Position numbers and translations under genes: made by a program. The notes below the pieces were generated by a model that was given only the letters and a program-made list of their open reading frames with translations, ran no database searches and was not told the origin of the DNA. 64,000 nucleotides of DNA from contig JAIXMR010000093.1 in assembly GCA_025677835.1 (NCBI GenBank), positions 1 through 64,000 of the forward strand, written 5' to 3'. Every line of letters starts with the position of its first letter. Position 1 is the first letter of the stretch. This DNA is from Sporodiniella umbellata (taxonomy: Eukaryota; Mucoromycota; Mucoromycetes; Mucorales; Rhizopodaceae). This document shows, one piece after another, positions 1-11,108 of this stretch.

Positions 1-102
1 TTTTTTTGCTACTTTATTTCCTAAAGATTCTTCCAAAGGATTCAGGCTATTACGTACACCAAGATTGGTGGCGTTGCTCAAAGGATATTGAACTTGGTCC
101 AT
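1..102 (-). CDS. N-terminal part of an unidentified minus-strand gene, cut by the window edge
   Basis: Read on the minus strand from position 102, an ATG opens a 34-codon frame that runs without a stop to the window edge. It begins MDQVQYPLSNATNLGV. Codon use looks coding rather than low-complexity, and the DNA upstream (103-230) is AT-rich as expected of a promoter region. The gene would be divergent from the tricalbin-like gene, whose start is at 698. No family is recognised from so short a stretch and no function is assigned. It could be chance, since 34 open codons are not decisive. Confidence 0.4.
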   Translation of the reverse strand, partial: MDQVQYPLSNATNLGVRNSLNPLEESLGNKVAKK

Positions 103-697
103 TAAATAAAATGAAATAAAAGAGTAAAAGTGTGTCAAATTTGTCTATTTTTGAGCCAATTTTATTAAGCCAATACACTTAACGGATTTTGAGCTGTCTT
201 CCAAAATAACTTTTGAATGTACCAAGTTTTTTTTTTTGGATAGCCCCTGATGATGACAAGCTTTAGAGTGTCCGGACCGGAACTTTTGAAATTAAATTTC
301 AGATGATAGAGCTGAAGTCATTATGATCCAAGATACAGGTAATTAGACAAAAGGTTTTTCGCGCATATTGATTTTACTTTTCCAATTACCCTTATCTAGC
401 AAAAATAGCAGAGATAATACAGAGGAATTCGTTTTTAATGGTATTATAAACACGAACTCTACTCTTAATAAATACATGTACATATGTATATACGTAAATA
501 TGTCGTTATATCATTGCAGCTTCGTACTCTCAGCAAATAAACGATCAAGTAAATTAAAAGCCCAAAGCTTTTTTTTTCTGAGGTTCTGCCATCACGTAAC
601 GTCATTTCTTCGAACTATCTTAATTATTTTTTTTATACAAATTTTTTTCTTTTTCTTTTGTGAATACAGTTGTTCCCCACAGAAAAGAAAAGATAAA
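103..697. other. Divergent intergenic region between the partial gene and the tricalbin-like gene
   Basis: AT-rich spacer with several T-runs. The frame of the downstream gene is open upstream to 368, but that upstream part is lysine-, phenylalanine- and isoleucine-rich and looks non-coding, so the ATG at 698 was chosen. A pyrimidine-rich stretch ending in AG just before 684 could be a 3' splice site in the 5' untranslated region. No other feature is seen. Confidence 0.4.
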
Positions 698-3600
698 ATG
701 AGTGGGTTTGAAGGATTGGGCAAAAAATCTAGCCACAGCACAAAGTCGAGAAACAGTTCGAGCCTAGAGATGGAAGAGACAAACGAGGAAGAGAGAATAA
801 GACAGGAGAAAAACAAAGAGGAGATCGATTTGATCCAAGAAAGAGCTAGTCAGGATGAAGAAAAACGAAAAGAAAACGAGCGCAAAAGGAAGGCAGAAAA
901 CAAACCTGGCACGCTACTTGATGCCTCTGGGAGAGCCCACTTGAAGAATCCCGAAGATCAAGTATATAAGGACGAGAAACAAATACTTCCGGAAAGAGGC
1001 GAACCCAATGCAAAGTTTTGGGCTGGCAGTGAAGGAAAAGGCCCGTTTGACACTTCGCCCGAACAGTCTGATCGACGCCATCAGTTATCTAGGATACCTT
1101 CGTTTGCTGGCTCTACTTTCTCTGACGTTAAAAGTGTATTTAGCGTCAAAAACACAAGTGGCCCTCAGCCCATATCTCCTAGAAGAAAACTAAGACACTC
1201 GACCCCATTGCATCCTACTCAACCCGACGTTCTTGTCGAACAGATTCAAATAAAGACAATGAAATATGTGATAGTGACTTGCTCTCTATGCTATATTATT
1301 GGGCGACTTAACTTTGGGATCATTTTGATTTTGATGGTGATTGGATTCTCTGCTTGGACTTATTGGAATCTTGGACAAACCAGCTCCAATGGATTGGAAT
1401 GGCAACTGGAGAAACAAGAAAGCGTGAAAACGGTAAAGTAGGCGTCTTACTTTAAATACAGGTGTTTTTATATCCAATTTTATAGCTTTACACTACAGAA
1501 GGGGAGTCTGTGGAATGGCTTAACCTGATGCTAGAAAAAATTTGGCGTAGTATAGATCCTGAGTTGTTTATTGTTATAGAGGATCTTTTGGAAGATACCA
1601 TAGAAAGCGTTGCCCCAGGTGTTATTGTAAGAGAAAGAAAGTAGATGTAATTAAAAAACTAAAGAGAGACTTGCAATAGAAAGCTGTAAAAGTGTCTGAT
1701 TTTGACATTGGCTCACAAGCTCCTCGTATTCAAATGTAAAAAAAACCAAAAAAAATACAGTTTTAATTTTTTTTTTTTTAGGATTCGAGTGTTTCCGCCT
1801 GTACATGGACACTCTGACGAAAGTATTGTAAGTTGTTTGTGTATTTTTCACTTTTTTAAGAAAAAAAAACTAAAAAGGTATCTAGTTTGGAGAGGCTTCT
1901 TTCAGCTTCCATGCAAACCCTGTTGCTTCAGTTGTTAATAATCAAAGCCCAAAATCTGCACCACCTGGTTTATCCATTCGATTTCAAACTGCACTTCACG
2001 CGCCATTGGATGTTAAAGCAGAATTAACAGCACTATCTGGAAAAATTCGATTCAAGCTCTTGACAGCCCAAGAAATTCCATTTATATCAAAAGCTACAAT
2101 TGCTTTTACCAGCGTTCCCAAGATCGAAACAGGAGTAATGCCACTGTCAAAACACTTGAATATCATGAATGTAAGAATATACGCAAAAAAAAAAAAAAAA
2201 AAAAAAGTTGTACTCAGTTTTTACCTTAGCTTCCAACTATCAAAACACTTGTAAATGAAGGCGTAAAACTTGGTTTTGCAGACTTTGTTGATCCCAAAAG
2301 TCTGACTGTGGATGTAAGAGCCCTGATGGGTGCTTTTGCTCAAGATACCAATGCTATAGGGGTGATCAAAGTAGAGGTGTATGAAGCATTGAGAGATTCT
2401 TCCATTCAGCTCCAAGGTAGCCAAAAGAAAAAAAAAAAGTCCACTTTATAAAGGGGAAGGAGTTTACTGAAAGCTTTGATTTAGATATGGAAGATTCCTA
2501 TGCAACATTGTCATTGAGTACTCAGCCCAAGAATACACTCTCTAGCACACGTATTCTTACCAACGATAAAGATCCAAGGTGGAATGAGAACCTTTATGTA
2601 TTGGTCTATGCAGGTAAACTAAACCAAATGAATTCACTTGTACTAATTTTGCTAGATGATATTGTCTCTGAGGCTACTGTCGATGTTAAAGTATGGGATG
2701 CCGATAAGATCAAGTTTGACGATATGTGGGGATCGGTCTCAATGACAGTCAAGGATGCTGTAAGAGGAGAAATAGATGAGTTGGGCAACGTTTCCAAATG
2801 GAGCCAAGAGGAATGTGTGGTTCATGAAGGGTAAGAAGAGATTTCGAGACTAGGCTGTTATAATGACCTATTTTAGTTGGACGTCGATTGACGGCAAGTC
2901 GTTAGAGAATTCAAAGATCCGTCTCAATATGAAGATGAGCTTCCATCCCAAATACGCTACTCCCAGTGCAGACTTTTTGTCTTGTATGAAGCCTCAGGAC
3001 AATAACAGCCAGAAAGAGAAACACGAGGAACCGCTTGACCCAGACCATACGAATGGTATTTTGTCAGTGACCATTGATCAAGCAGCTGATCTTGAAATCG
3101 GTGATCCATCCATTCTCCCTCCTGACGATCGATTCAAACACCCTTACAACCCACACAGTATAGTGAATCCTTATGCTGTCTTGTACATTAACGACAACAA
3201 GATTTATCGTACACGTACTAAATTGAGAAATCCCAATCCTGTAAGTCCCTGGAGACAAAGGCACGTACTCTCTTTCTTACTCTTCTAATAGCATTGGAAT
3301 GCCATTAACGAACATTTCATCCGAGACGCGGACAATTGCTCTATTCGTATTTCTGTTAAAACCTCGCTTGAATTGGAACGGGATCCAGTGTTGGGAACAA
3401 AGGTCATCACGCTCAAAGACCTCTTTAATGGCCAAGATGGCAAGGTAAGGCAGATACAATCTTCACAGCTGAAACCTAACTTTCTTTTGGCAGTTCCGGG
3501 AGTTCCAAAAATGGGTACCATTATCTGACGGAATAGGTTTTGGTAAAATCTTACTCAACATCAAATATAAACCGGTTAAGATGACTATACCACACTCTTT

Positions 3601-4559
3601 ACAGGGATCGGGTAAATATAGATATATATATATATATATATATATAGTTTTTCTTTATTCGGCCCTGTTGACATATGTTAGATGTCGGAACGCTTGTTGT
3701 TGAGCGACTGGTTCTTAATGACCTGAAGGATCCCTTTAACTCTGCTAACTCTAGTTCAACCAAGGCTACCCTGGCTCTCAATGTTGAGCCCCGTATACTG
3801 AAGAGACTCAAGTCGCGTAACTTGAGCAACGAAAACAATGTCAACGGATGGTATGATCAACATCTCTACTTCCCTCTGATTATGCGGTATCGAACTGCGG
3901 TTTACGTTCACATCTCGCAAGGAGCGTTAATAGATACCAAGGCTACAGGAAGATTGTGGCTCAAGGACCTAATTGACAATGAATGGCAAGAGGTCACTGT
4001 CGGCTTACGTTCACCTATCGGGGAGAAAAGCAAAGAGGCAAACAAGAACGAAGACCCATGGCCAGAGCAAGGTGAACTTGGACAGGTATCCCTGCGCCTG
4101 AAAATCATACCCGGATTCTCCCCAGTCCATACAAATCTAAGGTCCTACCGAAAAGACATGGTTGGCGCTGACCCGTTTTATGCCGATACTCTAAAGTATC
4201 AAGCACAGCAATGGGTAAAGGAAAAAGGCGATGACAGTGACAACGAGCCTACAAATCCCGATTTACAGAAAGCAATCGGAGAAGAATTGCAAAGCACGAC
4301 AGATAGTGACACAAGCACGCTGTCTTCAGAGTATGGGGAAAATGGCGACCAAGACAGCAGTGAAGAGGAGGCTGGCCTGGACGATGATAACGTACGAGCA
4401 GATATGATTAATCAGCGCAAGAAAAACAAGATCAATAAGCACCGAGTAGTTCGCAAGCTCACTTGGGGCATAGATAAAATGAAAAACAAGGTAGACCTCC
4501 TTCGCGAAGGCTTCAATTCAGAACGAAGAGCAAAGAGGTCTGTTGCAAAAGAAGTATAA
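698..4559 (+). CDS. Tricalbin / extended-synaptotagmin-like ER-plasma membrane tether (SMP and C2 domains)
   Basis: Model of 12 exons: 698-1432, 1486-1626, 1680-1735, 1782-1827, 1886-2170, 2230-2416, 2485-2613, 2656-2830, 2877-3240, 3292-3444, 3494-3611, 3682-4559, giving 1,088 residues with a closed frame. Order seen: charged, disordered N-terminus (about 1-190); a hydrophobic hairpin near 195-230; an SMP domain from about 250 (WLNLMLEKIW, then SQAPRIQ) to about 460; then C2 modules (for example WNENLYVLVYAD, VKVWDAD, AVLYINDNKIYRTRT) and an acidic then basic tail. In this family the hairpin anchors the protein in cortical ER, SMP moves lipid and C2 domains bind plasma-membrane phospholipid. 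Three C2-like regions are visible, at the low end for tricalbins. It lies 221 bp upstream of the SQOR gene. Confidence 0.87.
3617..3646. repeat. (TA)n tract in intron 11 of the tricalbin-like gene
   Basis: A run of alternating T and A fills the middle of the intron between the exons ending at 3611 and starting at 3682. Similar (TA)n tracts occupy introns of the calpain, ChAPs and ABC transporter genes. Confidence 0.9.
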
Positions 4560-4679
4560 GCTACATCTTGTTCTAATAAAAAAAAACGAATGATTTTGAA
4601 ATTAAATGGCGTAATGTCGGAATAAAAAAAGTGATTGATCTATTGTCTCTGACAGAATCTGAAATCTTTCCCTATTTTA

Positions 4680-4682
<3 letters not shown>

Positions 4683-4720
<38 letters not shown>
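4683..4720. repeat. (CT)n microsatellite upstream of the SQOR start
   Basis: About 18 CT units followed by T-rich pyrimidine sequence up to about 4760. It sits in the promoter or 5' leader of the sulfide:quinone oxidoreductase gene (ATG at 4781). Pyrimidine-rich leaders are common in fungal promoters; regulation by this tract is inference only. Confidence 0.9.
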
Positions 4721-4722
<2 letters not shown>

Positions 4723-4780
4723 CATCTTTTTTTTTTGTTTTTTCTTTTTCTTTTCTCCTAACAAAATAATAACAAACAGT

Positions 4781-6334
4781 ATGCTTACTGCTCGTAAACA
4801 ATTCTTGTCCTTGTCAAAACGCACATTCGCCACTGTAACAAAAGAATCGCCTAAGGTAGACCAGAAATTCAGAGTAGTTGTAGTAGGTGGCGGCCCTGGC
4901 GGTCTCTCCGGTATATAACCATTTACCAAAAAAAAAAAAACAAAACAAAACAGAAAAACACAAATAACGCTCACCACTGCCTTTTTTCTTTTTTTTTTTT
5001 TTTTTTTTATCAAAGTCTCTTCTACTATTTCTCAGCTTTTAGGGAAGAACCAAGTGGCTGTCATTGAACCCTCAAACAAGCACTACGTAAACATCCCCCC
5101 CTTTTTTTTTTGCATGAAAACTTGGTCACACACTAATACAGGTTACAATCTAGTATCAGCCTTTATGGACATATGTTGGTGGCGGATTGAAAGACTTTAG
5201 CGAATCTGTGAAACCAATGGCCGAAGTGATGCCTAGGGAGGCCGAATGGATTCAAGATAAAGTGACTTCTTTTGATCCTGACAATAACACAGTAAAGCTC
5301 TCTGATGGCCAAACGGTAGGCTACGAGTATTTGGTTGTTGCAGCTGGTATTCAGATTAATTGGGACAGTATCAAGGGTCTAAAGAATGCTCTGGGTAAAG
5401 AGGGCGTCACATCCAATTACGATGTTGATAGCGTCCAAAAGACATACAAGTTTCTTCAAGATTTTAAAGGTGGTAACGCTCTTTTTACTTTCCCTACTAC
5501 GCCTCTCAAATGCCCCGGGGCTCCTACAAAAATCACCTTTTTGGCCGAAGAGATTTTCCGACTGAACGGTGTACGTGATAAAACTCAGGTCATTTACAAC
5601 CACGGTGGTGGAAAGATCTTTGGTGTAGACTACTATGGTGAGCCCCTTCAAAGAATTGCCAACGAGCGTGCTATCAAGACAAACTTCTTTCATGAACTGG
5701 TAGAAATCAACGCAGATAATCACCAAGCCGTGTTCAAAGACAATAACAAGGGCGGGGAACTCAAAACGTTTGAGTACGATTTCATTCACGTAGCACCGCC
5801 TCAGGGTCCTCCTAAGTTTATTAAGCAATCCAAGTTGTCTGATAGCACTGGATGGGTCGATGTCAACAAAGACACTTTACGTCACAACAAGTATAAAAAT
5901 GTTTTTGCGTTAGGTGACTGCTCTTCTCTACCCACATCCAAAACGGCAGCGGCCATCACAGGAGAATCGGGCACGCTCAAACACAACCTAATAGCCGATC
6001 TCCAAGGCAAAAAGGTGGAGCAGGCAACCTATGACGGCTACACCAGCTGTCCTTTGATTATCGGCCGCAATGAACTGATTCTGGCTGAATTTTCTGGCTA
6101 TACCGGCAAACCCCTTGAAACCTCTCCCTTTGATCAACGCGCTGTCAGTAGCGCTTCTCAATTCTTGAACAAAGAGGTACAGATAAATATACACAAAACA
6201 TAAACAATAACAAAAACACTAAAATATGGTAGATCATTCCTGCCATTTACTGGAATGGCTTGCTAAACGGTACCTGGACCGGCCCTGCTGGTGTTCGTAA
6301 AGCATTTGATTTCATCCGTCCCAAACGCGATTAA
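4781..6334 (+). CDS. SQOR: Sulfide:quinone oxidoreductase, mitochondrial
   Basis: Four exons (4781-4910, 5016-5086, 5154-6176, 6233-6334) encode 441 residues with a closed frame. The enzyme oxidises sulfide at the inner mitochondrial membrane and passes electrons to ubiquinone. Residues 1-20 are basic and hydroxylated (MLTARKQFLSLSKRTFATV), a plausible matrix-targeting signal. A dinucleotide-binding glycine motif (VVVGGGPGGLS) follows at about 33-43, then HYYQPLWTYVGGG once intron 2 is removed. Both redox cysteines are present in their family contexts: LKCPGAPTK and DGYTSCPL. The FAD-contacting GDCSSLPTSK motif is near residue 330. Length matches family members of about 420-450 residues. Introns 1 and 2 interrupt the conserved core, so unspliced reading misses both motifs. 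It is tandem with GcvH, 214 bp downstream. Confidence 0.93.
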
Positions 6335-6548
6335 AGATATATTATTTATGTAAACAAATAAAAACACTTGTATTGACTGCCCGACACATTCTGCCTCTAA
6401 TGGTAAAAAATACAAGGCGCCTTTTTTTTTTTTACTCGGTGACAAAAGATCGAACTCATCTGCACGAAAATAAATAAAAATAATAATATTCTCCATTTCT
6501 TTTTCTTTTTCTTTTGTTTCTTTTGTTTCTTCACTTCAAGCCTTGATC

Positions 6549-7117
6549 ATGTCTCTCCGCATCTTGTCTGCACGTATTGCTCGTCCTTATATGTCTGCTG
6601 CACCTACCTCTTGGGTTGCATTCCGTACCTATGCTAGTAAGTTGTATCGACTGAGGCAGTCTCGATATATTGATTATCTTCCCCCCCCCCTTAAGCTAAA
6701 AGATATACCGAGGCCCATGAATGGATCTCTGTTGAAGGTGATGTAGGAACTTTTGGCATCACCGATTATGCCCAAAAAAATTTGGGTGAAGTTGTCTATA
6801 TCGAAACTCCTATAGTCGGAGACGAGATTGAGAGAGAAGGTGAGAAAAATGACATGTGAGCGAAATACTAAAAACAAAAAATAGGCCCTGCTGGCGTGGT
6901 TGAATCTGTCAAAGCTGCTAGTGATATTTATTCCCCTGTTTCCGGTCAAATCGTGGAAGTAAACGATGCTCTCGGTAACGAGCCTTCCTTGATCAATTCT
7001 AGTGCTGAAGACAAAGGATGGTTAGCCAAGATCAAGCTCAGTGATGCTAAAGAACTCGAGTCCTTGTTAGATGAAGCTGGTTACAAGTCTTTCTGTGACT
7101 CTTCCGATGATCACTAA
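6549..7117 (+). CDS. GCVH: Glycine cleavage system H protein, mitochondrial
   Basis: Three exons (6549-6636, 6696-6839, 6885-7117) give 154 residues. The H protein carries the lipoyl arm that shuttles the aminomethyl group between the P, T and L proteins of the glycine decarboxylase complex in the mitochondrial matrix. Seen: a basic, Ser/Arg-rich N-terminus (about 1-30) as targeting signal; the family start motif [32 protein letters not shown]; and the lipoylation site in the context [18 protein letters not shown], with the modified lysine in VKAAS. The C-terminal helix ([10 protein letters not shown]) is intact. The ATG at 6549 was chosen because it gives the targeting peptide. Length is normal for eukaryotic GcvH. 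Confidence 0.95.
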
Positions 7118-7208
7118 AACATTGCCTTAATTATTAATAAAAACGTGATTCCTCCTTATTACACCCCATTCCTTTTTTTTTTTTTTTTTTTTTCATCTTT
7201 CTCTTTTT

Positions 7209-8883
7209 ATGCTTCCTCGTCGACAGAGCTGTGCATTACAAAGGTCACATAGCTCTACGAAAAAGCTTTATCAAGAGGCCTATACTCTAGCATGCAAAGC
7301 AATTCAATATGATACCGACGCCAGATACCCAGAAGCCCAGGAAGCCTATTCAGTCGTCATAAAAGTAATACAACTAAAGCCCCAAAAACTTACCCGCGCT
7401 TATCCCATATTGTCTCTTTAGAATTTTGGTCAAATACTTCAACGTAAAGACAGCCCCAACTGAAAAATAAAACAATACAGACAGACTAAAACTATACATC
7501 TTTGGCATTTCTTGTAGAAGGCGATGCAGATTTTAGCACAGACAAATTGGTTCAGAAATTAAAAGAATACGAGCATCGACTAGAGCAATTAAACCAGTAT
7601 ACAAAAAACACGAAAAAGGAAAACAACTCTTCACTCTATATAAATGAGGATTCACCTTATCAAAAGTGTCACGATTTATTTGATTACGATGTCGAAAGAA
7701 CAGAAGAGGATATTTGGACAGAAAAAGCACAGGCAAATATACACGTTTATGCCCTTTCTTTTTTTTTTTTTTTTTTTTTTTTTTCAAGACGACAGGAGTA
7801 TGAAGCATCAACTAAATCAGCTTTAGTTCTCTTTTGATCAAGGGGAACTTAATGAAGAAAAGGGTAATACGGAGCATGCTTTGAATTACTTTTCAGAATC
7901 GGCCGAGCTTTATTTGAAAGTTTTCAAAAGTTGCGAGGATAATAGCAAAGAAAAACTAGATGCGCGAGAAAAATTTATGAAGTCCATAAGCAAGGCAGAG
8001 GCTCTTAAATCTTTATCTAGATCGTTACAGATATCTAGCTCCCGTACACGATCTTCTTCAAATGTTTCTTTGAGCGACCAGTGCTCCCAGAACGCATCCA
8101 GACGTTCCTCAAGTGCTCAAGCAACAGATGATATATTAACCCAAAAACTCTCTGCTCCTGAAATTGAAGTACTTAAACATACTTCGAGTGTAAACAACAA
8201 TACGTTCTTGCCCTGGATGGATGAAGCAGACCTTAAAGAGCAATTTTCTTACTCTCGTAAATTTCTTGATCCTGAAGGGTCGCTTGCTTTATCACAAAAA
8301 CAACAAGAAAAATTTGGAGGTTGGAAACGGCCCTCGGATATCATGCAGAGCCCGAAACTTATCTGTTGTATATCAAGCACAAGCATTATTCAGGACGTTG
8401 TTACTGATTGTTCCTTTGTTGCATCCCTATGCGTTGCTGCTACTTATGAGCAAAAGTTTAAAAAACAATTAATCACCTCTTGTATATACCCTCAAAACAA
8501 GCTAGGCCAGCCTTGCTATAACCCAAATGGAAAATATGTAGTTAAACTTGTATATAACGGCATTTCTAGAAAAATCAGTAAGTAGTTTTTCTTTTTTGTA
8601 TGTTTTTCATATAATATGATGAACAAAAAAAAAAGACCCATCAATGTCTATATGTACACATGTATATAGTCGTGGATGATTTGTTACCTATTTCAAGAGA
8701 AGGCACGCTTATGTGTACCTTTTCAACCAACAAGGGCGAGCTATGGGCTAGTATCATAGAAAAAGCAGTAAATAATAAACAGTTATTTTGTCCACTGTTT
8801 ATTAATGTATTTTCCAATCAAAACAAAAAAGTACATGAAACTTATGGGCGGATACGATTTCCCTGGATCGTAAGTACACATGG

Positions 8884-8919
<36 letters not shown>

Positions 8920-11108
8920 TTGAAGTTTCAGTATTTTAATCTTTCCAACTACAGAAATTCGGGTATCGATCTACAGTAAGTTTATATCAAAGTTGCTTCT
9001 TTGAAAAGAATCAATAATGAAATAATAATGAAGACTAATACTTTTTGAAAAGCTGTTTGACTGGTTGGATACCTGAGCATATTTTTATTCATGAGTAGGT
9101 GATCAATGTCATCCAATTGCTTCCCCAAGAGTTGACCTAAAAAAAAAAAAAATTATAGCAAATACTTTTTACCGGATAATGTGTGGGATAGAGTCCTTGA
9201 TGGAATGAAATATGGTGACGCTTTAGTAACAATTGCAACTGGAGAGATGACTGAAGAGGATGCTACTCAACTGGGTCTAGTTCCTACACATGCCTATGCG
9301 GTCATTGATATCAAAATGACACTAGACGGCAAGCGGCTTATGCAGGTCAAAAACCCTTGGAGTCACAAACGATGGAAAGGCCCCTATAGTCATTTGGACA
9401 CTAATATATGGACCTCTGAGCTAAAAGAGGCTCTTTGTTTTGATCCTGACACTGCTGAAAAAAACGATGATGGTATTTTTTGGATAGACTATGAATCTGT
9501 CTGTACCTACTTTACTTCAATACATTTAAATTGGAATCCTCAGCTATTCACTTATCGATGGGCACTCCATTCGTAACAAAAAAAAAAAAAAAAAAAAAAA
9601 AACTACTGGCCTAAAAGTTTGTTTTAGCACTTGGCCTGTACACGCTGGTCCTAAAAAAGACGTTTACAGCTTAGTACATAACCCACAGTTTAGCCTCAAA
9701 GTTAACGTACCTGATACAAAGCCCGCAGCTGTATGGCTTTTGTTGTCCAAACATATCATGGTGACAGAGGAAAATACAGACTATATTACACTCCATGTGT
9801 ATGACAATACAGGTGGTGAAAGGGTTTATTATCCTGACAATCCATTTAAAGAGGTAGGTGATCTTTCAAAGCTTTCTTACTAAAAAAAAAAAAAAGGGCA
9901 CGTATGTCAATAGCCCGCATATTTTAATTCGATTCAATGCGCCACCGGGAGCAAGTGAATACACCATTGTTGTTTCTCAACATGAAAAAAGGAGATCTCT
10001 CTATTTCACAATTGTTGCTTACTCTTTGGCACCCTTCAAATTATACGAGGTTCCTATAAAGTACTCTATTGAAAAAAAGGTAAAACGAAAGTAAGATATT
10101 CATAGCCCCCCCCCTTTTTTTAACAAAACCCGACAGATCAAGTCTCAATGGACAGAACAAACAGCTGGAGGAAATTCTAGTAATATAAATTATTTGAATA
10201 ACCCTCAATGGAAGATTACAATTCCCTCAGCTACGGAGGGGCTTTTATTAATGCTTGAAGCATTCAAAGATTTTGCTATTCACTTGCTGTTTGTAGAAAG
10301 TGGCAAGCGGATATCAAGTGTATCACTGCGTGATATATTATCTGAATCTGGTCCATACCGCCATGGATTTTGCTTTTGCGAAATAGGAAACGTCAAAGGT
10401 TAAAATACAAAAAAAAAAAAAAAAAAAAGTAGTATGTTTATGTGCATGTGATGTTTACATGTGCTTGTTTATAGCTGGGGAATACACTGTTGTTGCTTCC
10501 ACATTCGAACCTGATCTTTTAGGAGACTTTGTATTGACGGCTGCAGGTAACACACGAATGTCTATTGAGGCTATACCATTAGAAGGGGCAGTAAGTTAAT
10601 TGAGGGTCCTTAAATATTGATTAACATGATTTTAAAAGGGTATGTTTAAAAAAGTGCTTCATGGGGAATGGATTCTGGGTTACAGTGCAATGGGATGTCC
10701 TAGCTTTGGGAACTACGGAAAAAATCCTCGATACCTGCTTGAGGTAAGAGAGCTTACCACTGTGAAGTAAGTTCTTTATTTTCGTTTTGCTTTATTTTGT
10801 AATTACAAAGTGGTAATATAGAAGCGCCTTTGCAAAGGGTTCGTCTTCAGTCTATAAATGTAGATACCATTCCATCGATGAACATTACTATTTATGAAAA
10901 GAACCCTAAAGAGCTGTTTGGAAAGGAGGTGGCTACCTCAGGTCCTTACACGAATGTTACCCAAGGCGTAGCGACAGGCGAAGTAGTACTTAGTCAAAGC
11001 GAAATTGGCTATGTTGTTGTTCTAGCTACACATGACAAAGGCGTTAGTAGCGAATATGTGGCAATAATATACAGCGATCGACCTGTAAATGTTACAAAGG
11101 ATAGATAA
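7209..11108 (+). CDS. palB: Calpain-7 / PalB (Rim13)-type cysteine protease with MIT domains
   Basis: Fifteen exons: 7209-7364, 7422-7443, 7518-7744, 7827-8577, 8670-8767, 8832-8869, 8955-8975, 9053-9094, 9159-9572, 9628-9853, 9897-10079, 10137-10398, 10475-10590, 10639-10766, 10811-11108; 993 residues, frame closed. Two MIT-like helical repeats occupy about 15-170 (EAYTLACKAI; LNYFSESAELYLKV). The papain-like core follows: catalytic Cys in VVTDCSFVASL, LMGGYDFPGSNSGIDLH across three tiny exons, catalytic His in LVPTHAYAVID and Asn in VKNPWSH. C-terminal beta-sandwich domains contain RFNAPPGASEYT and GEVVLSQSEIG. In fungi PalB/Rim13 is recruited by ESCRT-III through MIT domains and cleaves the PacC/Rim101 factor in ambient-pH signalling. 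That pathway role is established for the family and inferred here. Exons 2, 6, 7 and 8 are only 21-42 nt. Confidence 0.9.
8886..8921. repeat. (CA)/(TA)n tract in intron 6 of the calpain gene
   Basis: Compound CA then TA repeat just after the donor at 8870 and before the exon at 8955. Confidence 0.9.
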
